Source of the DNA: Streptomyces mirabilis | GTDB taxonomy: Bacteria; Actinomycetota; Actinomycetes; Streptomycetales; Streptomycetaceae | Assembly: GCF_018310535.1 (NCBI RefSeq) | Contig: NZ_CP074102.1 | Span: 4,340,001-4,404,000, forward strand | Direction: 5' to 3' | DNA: 64,000 bases | Shown: piece by piece, positions 1 to 8,600 of the stretch | How the letters are laid out: each line of letters opens with the position of its first letter | How positions within the stretch are numbered: position 1 is the first letter of the stretch | The notes under the pieces: model-generated | Databases searched by the model: none | What the model saw: only the letters and a program-made list of their open reading frames with translations | Told to the model about the DNA's origin: nothing | Program-made: the position numbers and the translations under genes

Positions 1-206
1 TGCACCACCCGCCGTTCCCCGCCTTCGACCCTCCGTACGCCGTGGGCCTGATCGAGCTGGCCGAGGGCGTCCGGATCGTCAGCAACGTCATCGGGGTGCC
101 GTACGACAAGGTGCGGATCGGTATGCCCGTGCGGCTCCGGTTCGAGCGGTACGACGAGGAGCTGGTGCTGCCGGTCTTCCGGGCCGGTGCGGAGGGGGGA
201 GGCTGA
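1..206 (+). CDS. OB-fold (DUF35) acyl-CoA-associated protein, C-terminal part, ChsH2-like
   Basis: Only the last 67 codons are present; the gene enters from the left edge. The visible part is the beta-rich OB-fold end of a DUF35 protein: a GLIELAEG strand, a VSNVIG strand, then RIGMPVRLRFE and a final LPVFR strand. DUF35 proteins sit beside thiolases and enoyl-CoA hydratases. In the mycobacterial igr operon the DUF35 module is the C-terminus of ChsH2, which pairs with ChsH1 and docks Ltp2. The next genes are an acyl-CoA dehydrogenase, a ChsH1-like protein and an Ltp2-like protein, so the same role is inferred here. Whether a MaoC domain precedes it cannot be seen. The stop TGA lies one base before the next ATG, so the genes form one operon. 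Confidence 0.8.
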   Translation, partial: HHPPFPAFDPPYAVGLIELAEGVRIVSNVIGVPYDKVRIGMPVRLRFERYDEELVLPVFRAGAEGGG

Positions 207-207
207 C

Positions 208-1239
208 ATGGACTTCACGCCCACCGAGGAACAGACGGCCGCCCGCGACCTGGCCGCGCGGATCTTCGGCGACCTCTCCACCCCGGAGCGGCTCGCCGCG
301 GCCGGCACCGGCAGCGACGCCGAGACGTGGAAGGCGCTCTGCGCGGCCGGGCTGGTGGCGGCCGTCGCGGACACGGGGCTGCTCGGTCTGGTGCTGCTCC
401 TGGAGGAGCAGGGGCGCACCACGGCCCAGGTGCCGTTCGCGGCAAGCTGTGTGTACGGGCTGCTGGCGGTGTCGGCCCACGGTTCACCGGAGCTGCGGGA
501 GCGGCTGCTGCCGGGGATCGGGGACGGGACGGCGGTGGTGTGCGGGGCGGTCTTCGAGCCGGGGGGCGTACGGGCGGACGCGGCGGGGCGGTTGAGCGGA
601 GACGCCCCTGTGGTGCCGTGGCTGCGGGACGCCACCCATGTGCTCGTCGCGGACGACCGGCGCCGGTTGTGGCTCGTACGGGCCGCTGACGCGCGGTGCG
701 CGCCGGTCGAGCTGACGGCACCCTGGGCGGCGGGACGGCTGACGCTCGACGGGACGCCGGGTGAGCCGGTGGGCGGGGCGGACGCGTACGACGACGTGCT
801 CGCCACCGCCCGGACCGCCTTCGCGGGGCTGCAGGCCGGCGTGTGCGCCGGGTCGCTGGCACGAGCCGTGGAGCACACCAAAACACGCGAGCAGTTCGGA
901 CGTCCGCTCGCCGCCAAGCAGGGTGTCCAACTCCGGGCCGCGGACGCGTACATGGACACCGAGGCGATACGGGTGACGGCGTACGAGGCGGCGTGGCGGC
1001 GCGACGAGGGGCTCGCGTACGCGACGCACGCGCTGACCGCGGCCTGGTGGGCGTCCGAGGCTGGGCAGCGGGTCGTGCACACGGGCCAGCATCTGCACGG
1101 AGGGACGGGCGCAGACCTGGAGCACCCGGTGCACCGGCACTTCCTGTGGGGGCGGCAGCTGGACGCGTATCTGGGGTGCGGGAGCCAGGTCCTCCAGGAA
1201 CTGGGGGAGCTGATCGCGAGCGGGGAGGAGGAGACATGA
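208..1239 (+). CDS. Acyl-CoA dehydrogenase, ChsE/FadE28-like
   Basis: A 343-residue FAD-dependent acyl-CoA dehydrogenase. The N-terminus MDFTPTEEQ is the usual opening helix, and the C-terminal half has the family motifs REQFGRPLAAKQGVQ (about residue 230) and QHLHGGTGADLEHPVHR (about 298-314). The ATG at 208 is chosen because a purine-rich ribosome site (GGAGGGGGGAGG) lies just before it; an in-frame upstream start at 187 would overlap the previous gene. It is slightly shorter than classical dehydrogenases and resembles the FadE28/FadE29 type, which work as alpha2beta2 complexes on steroid side-chain CoA esters. Only one such subunit is visible; a partner may lie left of the window. The stop overlaps the next start (ATGA), indicating translational coupling. 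Confidence 0.88.
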   Translation: MDFTPTEEQTAARDLAARIFGDLSTPERLAAAGTGSDAETWKALCAAGLVAAVADTGLLGLVLLLEEQGRTTAQVPFAASCVYGLLAVSAHGSPELRERLLPGIGDGTAVVCGAVFEPGGVRADAAGRLSGDAPVVPWLRDATHVLVADDRRRLWLVRAADARCAPVELTAPWAAGRLTLDGTPGEPVGGADAYDDVLATARTAFAGLQAGVCAGSLARAVEHTKTREQFGRPLAAKQGVQLRAADAYMDTEAIRVTAYEAAWRRDEGLAYATHALTAAWWASEAGQRVVHTGQHLHGGTGADLEHPVHRHFLWGRQLDAYLGCGSQVLQELGELIASGEEET

Positions 1240-1748
1240 GGGCCGGGGAAGGGGAGCGCGTGCGGGGCGAGGGATGGCGCGTTCGGGCCGGAGAGGGCGG
1301 GCGCGTTCGGGGCGGAGAGGGCGGGCGCGTTCGGGGCGGAGAGGGCGAGTGCGTGCGGGTCGGTGACGAGCTGCCGCCGCTGGAGATCGAGATCACGCGC
1401 ACGCTGATCGTGGCCGGGGCGATCGCGTCCCGGGACTACCAGGACGTGCACCACGACGCCGAGCTGGCGCGGCACAGGGGCTCCCCCGACGTCTTCATGA
1501 ACATCCTGACCACCAACGGCCTCGTCGGGCGGTACATCACGGACCACTTCGGGCCGGACGCCGTCCTCCGCAAGGTGGCCATTCGACTGGGGGCGCCCAA
1601 CTACCCCGGCGACACGATGGTGTTGACGGGCAGGGTCGAAGAGGTCGAGGGCGACACCGCGACCGTGCGCGTCGTCGGGGCGAACGGCATCGGCAGACAT
1701 GTGACCGGGACCGTGACGGTCACCCTGCCGCCCGGAGGTGTCTCGTGA
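1236..1748 (+). CDS. MaoC-like hot-dog enoyl-CoA hydratase, ChsH1-like, with a repetitive N-terminus
   Basis: A 170-residue hot-dog fold protein. The segment ASRDYQDVHHDAE (about residues 67-79) followed by SPDVFMNILTTNGLVGRYITD closely resembles ChsH1 (Rv3541c-type) of the mycobacterial igr operon, which hydrates a steroid side-chain enoyl-CoA together with ChsH2. The start ATG overlaps the dehydrogenase stop. Residues 1-40 are a low-complexity run built from GRVRGGEG-like octapeptides encoded by 24-bp DNA repeats, which is not part of the fold. A GTG at 1353, just before VGDELPPL where the family normally begins, is an alternative start that would give 131 residues. The next gene overlaps by GTGA, continuing the operon. 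Confidence 0.85.
   Translation: MRAGEGERVRGEGWRVRAGEGGRVRGGEGGRVRGGEGECVRVGDELPPLEIEITRTLIVAGAIASRDYQDVHHDAELARHRGSPDVFMNILTTNGLVGRYITDHFGPDAVLRKVAIRLGAPNYPGDTMVLTGRVEEVEGDTATVRVVGANGIGRHVTGTVTVTLPPGGVS
1270..1350 (+). repeat. 24-bp direct repeats in the 5' end of the ChsH1-like gene
   Basis: A unit of about 24 bp containing GCGCGTTCGGGGCGGAGAGG occurs about three times with small changes. It is a multiple of three, so it stays in frame and would encode repeated GRVRGGEG octapeptides. Confidence 0.8.
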
Positions 1749-2914
1749 GCGTGCGCACGAGGGACCGGCTCGGCGGCCGGGCGGCGATCGTCGGGATCGG
1801 GGCCACCGAGTTCTCCAAGGACTCCGGGCGCAGCGAGCTGACGCTCGCCGCGGAGGCGGTGCGGGCGGCGCTCGACGACGCGGGGCTGACACCGGCCGAG
1901 GTGGACGGGATGGTCACGTTCACCATGGACACCAGCCCGGAGATCACCGTCGCCCAGGCGGCGGGGATCGGCGAGCTGTCCTTCTTCTCCCGGGTGCACT
2001 ACGGGGGCGGGGCGGCCTGCGCGACCGTCCAGCAGGCGGCGCTCGCGGTGGCGACCGGGGTGGCCGAGGTCGTGGTCTGCTACCGGGCGTTCAACGAGCG
2101 GTCGGGGCGGAGATTCGGGGCGGGGGTGGAGCAGCGGGAGCCGTCCGCCGAGGGGGTCGCGCTGGGCTGGGCGCTGCCGTTCGGGCTGCTCACCCCGGCG
2201 TCCTGGGTGGCGATGGCGGCCCAGCGGTATCTGCACACCTACGGACTGACGCCCGAGGCGTTCGGCCACGTCGCCGTGGTGGACCGCAAGTACGCGGCGA
2301 CGAACCCGGCGGCGTACTTCCACGGCAGACCGATCACCCTCGCCGAACACGCGGCCTCGCGGTGGATCGTGGAGCCGCTGCGGCTGCTGGACTGCTGCCA
2401 GGAGACGGACGGCGGCCAGGCGCTGGTCGTCACCTCCCTGGAGCGCGCCCGGGAGCTGCCGCACCCACCCGCGGTGATCTCCGCGGCCGCCCAGGGTGCG
2501 GGCCGGGCGCAGGAACAGATGACGAGCTTCTACCGGGACGAGCTGACCGGGCTGCCGGAGATGGGGGTGGTGGCGCGCCAGCTGTGGCGGACCTCGGGGC
2601 TGACCCCCAAGGACATCGACGTGGGCATCCTGTATGACCACTTCACGCCGTTCGTGCTGATGCAGCTGGAGGAGTTCGGGTTCTGCAAGCCGGGGGAGGC
2701 CGCGGACTTCGTCGCCGAGGAGCGGCTGCCGCTGAACACCCACGGGGGCCAACTCGGGGAGGCGTATCTGCACGGGATGAACGGGGTGGCGGAGGCCGTA
2801 CGCCAGCTGCGCGGCACGTCCGTGAACCAGATACCGGGCGCCCGCCACACCCTGGTCACCGCGGGCACCGGGGTCCCCACGTCGGGGCTGATCCTGGGGG
2901 CGGACGGGGGATGA
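1745..2914 (+). CDS. ltp2: Thiolase-fold lipid-transfer protein, Ltp2-like aldolase
   Basis: A 389-residue thiolase-superfamily protein starting at a GTG that overlaps the previous stop (GTGA). Characteristic stretches are AAIVGIGATEFSK near the N-terminus, HYGGGAACATVQQAAL (about residues 80-95), YRAFNERSG, LLDCCQETDGGQALV, LYDHFTPF and the C-terminal THGGQLGEAYLHGMNG and AGTGVPTSGLILG. This pattern is very close to mycobacterial Ltp2, a retro-aldolase that removes the last steroid side-chain fragment as propionyl-CoA in complex with the DUF35 domain of ChsH2. The gene order DUF35, dehydrogenase, ChsH1, Ltp2 supports this. A generic acetyl-CoA acetyltransferase label would be less specific. 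The actual substrate in this organism is inferred. Confidence 0.88.
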   Translation: MSVRTRDRLGGRAAIVGIGATEFSKDSGRSELTLAAEAVRAALDDAGLTPAEVDGMVTFTMDTSPEITVAQAAGIGELSFFSRVHYGGGAACATVQQAALAVATGVAEVVVCYRAFNERSGRRFGAGVEQREPSAEGVALGWALPFGLLTPASWVAMAAQRYLHTYGLTPEAFGHVAVVDRKYAATNPAAYFHGRPITLAEHAASRWIVEPLRLLDCCQETDGGQALVVTSLERARELPHPPAVISAAAQGAGRAQEQMTSFYRDELTGLPEMGVVARQLWRTSGLTPKDIDVGILYDHFTPFVLMQLEEFGFCKPGEAADFVAEERLPLNTHGGQLGEAYLHGMNGVAEAVRQLRGTSVNQIPGARHTLVTAGTGVPTSGLILGADGG

Positions 2915-2983
2915 GTACGCTGTCGGGCTCGCTCCGCTCTCCGTGCGTCGCGGAGCCCCCGGGGCCTCTCCGGGACACCCCGG

Positions 2984-3010
2984 GTAGTACGGCAGCCGCC
3001 GCCGTACTAC
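2984..3010. terminator. Hairpin after the steroid-type cassette
   Basis: GTAGTACGGC pairs perfectly with GCCGTACTAC across a 7-base loop, 70 bases past the Ltp2-like stop. There is no T-run, which is usual for Streptomyces terminators. The rest of the 254-base gap up to the sigma factor holds three CCCTCAGG copies and no convincing gene. Confidence 0.55.
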
Positions 3011-3168
3011 TGCCGTATGGGTCCCTCAGGGGTGAACCCTCAGGGTGCAGGGGCCGCTCGTCCACCCTCAGGAGGTGGGGCCAGCCCCCCTCCTACAACC
3101 TGAGGGGGACATCCCTTCGGGACCTGCGGCCGATCCGAAAAGGTAGGGGTCACTCCTAGCGTGGAGCC

Positions 3169-3714
3169 ATGACCACACTCGTCTGCACCAGCGGTTCGAA
3201 CGTCGGGACGCGGACCCTTCCGTACCCGTCGTTCTCGTCGTACATGAAGGCACGCCAGCCGGTGCTGCTGCGTACCGCCCGCTCGCTGACCGCGAACCCG
3301 AGCGACGCCGAGGACCTGCTGCAGACCGCGCTGACAAAGACCTACGTCGCGTGGGAGCGGATCGAGGACCACCGCGCGCTCGACGGCTATGTACGGCGTG
3401 CGCTGCTGAACACCCGGACCTCACAGTGGCGCAAGCGCAAGGTCGACGAGTTCGTGTGCGACGAACTGCCGGAGCCGGAGGGCGTCCCCGCCGGGGACCC
3501 GGCCGAGCAACAGGCGCTGCACGACGCGATGTGGCGCGCCATCATGAAGCTCCCGGCCCGGCAGCGGGCCATGGTCGTCCTGCGGTACTACGAGGACCTC
3601 AGCGAGGCGCAGACCGCGGAGGTACTCGGCGTCTCCGTCGGCACGGTCAAGTCGGCGGTGTCACGGGCGCTGGGCAAGCTGCGCGAGGACCCCGAACTGG
3701 AACCCGTGCGCTGA
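3169..3714 (+). CDS. SigE-family (ECF-like) RNA polymerase sigma factor
   Basis: A 181-residue group 4 sigma factor of the actinobacterial SigE family. Region 2 spans about residues 30-95 (SDAEDLLQTALTKTYVAW is the core RNAP-binding and -10 part), and region 4 spans about 120-175 with the helix-turn-helix LSEAQTAEVLGVSVGTVKS. There is no obvious anti-sigma gene beside it, which is common in this family. The start ATG is preceded by GGAG at short spacing. An ECF-type promoter could lie upstream, but none could be assigned. The gene stands alone between the lipid cassette and the acyl-CoA ligase, so its targets are unknown. Confidence 0.88.
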   Translation: MTTLVCTSGSNVGTRTLPYPSFSSYMKARQPVLLRTARSLTANPSDAEDLLQTALTKTYVAWERIEDHRALDGYVRRALLNTRTSQWRKRKVDEFVCDELPEPEGVPAGDPAEQQALHDAMWRAIMKLPARQRAMVVLRYYEDLSEAQTAEVLGVSVGTVKSAVSRALGKLREDPELEPVR

Positions 3715-3807
3715 CCTTCGGCAGATCCGGGCCCAACGGCCCCCGCGGAAAAGTTCCCGTCCGCGCCGAACGACCCCTGTGACCTGATCGATCGTCCGGA
3801 GCTAGTG

Positions 3808-3825
3808 ACATACCGCGTGGTATGT
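3808..3825. promoter_or_regulatory. TetR-type operator upstream of the acyl-CoA ligase
   Basis: ACATACC and GGTATGT form a perfect 7-bp inverted repeat around GCGT, 59 bases before the chosen ligase start. This size and symmetry are typical of TetR-family operators that control acyl-CoA ligase genes. No TetR gene is adjacent, so the regulator would act from elsewhere. Confidence 0.6.
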
Positions 3826-3883
3826 GCGCAGAATCAGCGCATCCCTTACCACCTCGTAGGCAATGTCGCCCCGGGAGGACGCC

Positions 3884-5539
<1,656 letters not shown>

Positions 5540-5560
5540 GGCCCTCGGCGGCGGAATGAC

Positions 5561-5598
5561 GGTTGGGGTGCTGTTTCACGTGAAACAGCACCCCAACC
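5561..5598. terminator. Perfect 38-bp palindrome between convergent genes
   Basis: Two 19-base arms are perfectly complementary with no loop (GGTTGGGGTGCTGTTTCAC on one side, its exact complement on the other). It sits 22 bases past the ligase stop and 43 bases past the kinase-like gene's stop on the other strand, so it can serve as a bidirectional terminator. Its centre is a parS site. Confidence 0.75.
5572..5587. other. parS: parS centromere site for ParB
   Basis: TGTTTCACGTGAAACA is an exact match to the 16-bp parS consensus (Streptomyces core GTTTCACGTGAAAC). ParB loads here and, with ParA, segregates chromosomes during sporulation septation. Most Streptomyces parS sites cluster within a few hundred kilobases of oriC, which places this window in the core. 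It is the only copy seen in the window. Confidence 0.92.
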
Positions 5599-5640
5599 TT
5601 CGTATGAATGGACCCAGTTCGAGGCCCGGAGCGCAGCGGG

Positions 5641-8600
5641 TCAGTTCGTGCCGATGCGCGCCAGCAGATCCACGATCCGGTCCTGCACCTCGACGCTCGT
5701 CGAGCGCTCGGCCAGGAACAGGACCGTCTCACCCGCGGCGAGGCGCGGCAGTTCGGCCTGGTCGACAGCCGCGGTGTAGACGACGAGCGGGGTGCGGTTC
5801 AACTGCCCGTTCGCCCGCAGCCAGTCCACGATCCCGGCGCGCCGACGCCGTACCTGCATCAGATCCATCACGACCAGGTTCGGCCGCATCTGAGAGGCCA
5901 GCGTGACCGCGTCCGCGTCCGTGGACGCCCGCGCCACCTGCATTCCGCGCCGCTCCAGCGTCAAGGTCAATGCCAGCGCGATCTCCGCGTGCTCCTCGAT
6001 GAGCAGCACGCGCGGCGGGTGCTGCTCGGAATCCCGCGGCGCGAGCGCCTTCAGGAGTACGGCGGGATCGGCGCCGTACGCCGCCTCCCGCGTTGCCTGC
6101 CCCAGTCCCGCTGTCACCAGTACCGGGACCTCGGCGGCGACGGCGGCCTGGCGCAGCGACTGCAGCGCGGTGCGTGTGATCGGACCGGTCAGCGGGTCCA
6201 CGAACAGCGCGGCCGGGAACGCGGCGATCTGCGCGTCCACCTCCTCGCGCGAGTGCACGACGACGGGCCGGTAGCCGCGGTCGCTCAGCGCCTGCTGGGT
6301 CGTCACGTCCGGCGCGGGCCACACGAGGAGGCGGCGCGGGTTGTCCAGCGGCTCCGGGGGCAGCTCGTCGTCCACGGGCCGGGGCTGCGGCTGGTCGGCG
6401 ACCTCGACCGCGCCACCGGGACCGTCCAGCGGCTCAGGACCCTCGTCGGCGTTCTTGTCCGGGGCTCCTATGGCGTACGACCGACCGGCGCCCTCGGTCG
6501 CTCCGGGCAGCCTCGGCCCGGGAGCCGTGGCGGTCTGCCCGGCCTGCGGGTGCGGACGTGCCGTCGTTTCGGGGCGCTCGGCGGCGGGCTCGGGGGGAGT
6601 GCCGAGCTTGCGGCGGCGGCCGGAGCCGTTGGTCTGGTGCGGGGGAGGCGTGGCGGTCTGCTGCGCCTGGGCCGGTACGGCCCCCGGCTGGTTCGGGGCC
6701 GGCTGGCGGCTGAACGGTACGCCCTGCCCGAGCGTCCGCACGCTGAACGCGCGCCCCTGCGTCGAGTTGGGGTCGACCGGCGCGGCGGCCTCGGCGGGCA
6801 GCGGCTGGGCGATCCGCGGCTGAGCCCCCGGCCGGGGCACCTGCTGTGCGGGCTGCTCCGGCGGGAGGGGCGTGCCGGCGGCAGGAGTCTGCGCCTGCGG
6901 CTGGGCCTGGCGCGCGGCCGCCGCCGCGGCGGCGGGTGCGCCGGGCGCTACGGGCGCTCCCGGAGGCACGGGGGTGCCGGGCGGTACGGGAGTGCCGGCG
7001 CCGGAGGTGTCGTCGGCGTTCGGGGCCGGCCAAGGGGCCGGGGCCTGCGCGGGGACGGCCTGTGCCTGGGCTCCGGGTGCCGGAGTGGCCGGTACGGGGA
7101 CGCCCTGGGCCGGAACCGCTGCCGCGGCGGGCCGAGCCGCGGCGGGTGCCGGGGCCTGGCGGGTCCGCAGTCCCGACGGCGCGGGAACCGGGTGCGGCTG
7201 GGGCGGAGTGTGATCGTCGGCCGGGTTGTGCGGCATCCCGTCGTGCCGGCCCTCGTCCCCCTGGTCACGACCGGCGACGCCACCGAGGGCGTCGCCCGCC
7301 TGCTCCAGGAGCTGCTGTTGGGCTCGTTGTGCCTGCTGGGCCTGTTCGGCCTGGACGTACTCGGGTGAGCGGTCCGCTTCAGCCGGCGGAAGCGCGAACA
7401 CGGTCCGGGCGCCCCCGTCCTGCGCGGCGGCGCGCTCGGCCGCCGCGGCCAGCGCCCGCCGACGCCGCCCGGTCGGCTGCGCGCCGGCACCTTCGGCGGG
7501 GACGGCCTCCGGGGCACCCGGAGTACCGGGCGCGCTAGGGGCGCTGGGAGCCGCGGGCAACGCGGGCGGCAGCGCGTGCTGTTCGCCGTCACGCCGTGCC
7601 CGCCGCCCGGACGGCACGGGCACCCCTTGCGGAGAGGCCACGGGAACCCCCTGCGGAGGCACCGTCCCGCCCAGTCCCGTACCCACGGCCGCGGTTCCCG
7701 CCGCGTGCTCGGCCGCCATGACGACCTCGCCCTCCGACACACCCTCGGCCGCGTCGCCGTCCGCGCCCTCGACCGGGCTCGGCCGTCCACGACGGCGCCC
7801 GGTGGCGACGGCGTCGCCGTCACCGGGGCCCTGGGCCTGCGCGGGCACGGAGACCTTGGCGGCGTCCTGCTCCGCGGCCGTACGGCGCCTGCGCCGCCCG
7901 GTGGGAGCGGCCGCATCGCCCTCGGCCGTGACCGGCTCAGCGGGGGCGACCTCGCTCTCCAGGAAGGCGTCCACGGAGGACCGCCGGGCCCGCCGCCTGC
8001 CCCCGCTCTGGTTGCCGCCGTTCTGGTGCGAGGCCTGCTCGGGAAGGGCGATCTCGGCACCGGTCGACACCGGGGCCTCGGGGGCCATCGCTCCGGCCCC
8101 GTCGCCGATCGGCACCTCCAGCACGAACGCGCTGCCGCTCATCCCCGGCACCTCGTGCGTCTGCAGCACGCCGCCGTGCGCCCGCACGATCCCGCGCACG
8201 ATCGGCTCGTGCACCGGGTCTCCCCCGCTGTACGGCCCACGCACCTCGATCCGTACGACCTCGCCACGCTGCGCCGCCGCCACGACGACGGTGTTGTCCA
8301 TGTAGCCGCCCGCGGACACCGGCGCGTTGCCGGTCGCGTCGACGCCGGCCACGTCCGCGATGAGGTGCGCCAGCGCCTGCGCGAGCCGCTGCGGGTCGAC
8401 CTCGGCCTCGATGGGCGGCGCGTGTACGGCGAACTGCACACGCCCGGGCCCGATCAGTTCGACGGCCCCGTCGACACCGGCCGCGACGACCGCGTCCAGC
8501 ATCACGTTCGTACGGACGATCTGCTCGGCCCCCGCGTCCAGCCGCTGATAGCCGAGCACGTTGTCGACGAGGGTCGTGATCCGCGAGTAGCCCGCCGCGA

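Noticed and set aside
2911..3159. 82-codon ORF after the Ltp2-like gene
   Set aside because: It runs through a hairpin and repeated CCCTCAGG blocks, has no resemblance to known proteins, and ends at the sigma-factor leader; more likely non-coding.
5608..7368. Long plus-strand ORF (586 codons) opposite the hybrid-kinase-like gene
   Set aside because: It is a GC-rich antisense shadow with Arg/Gly-rich composition and no family resemblance; the minus-strand frame has clear PAS and receiver domains.
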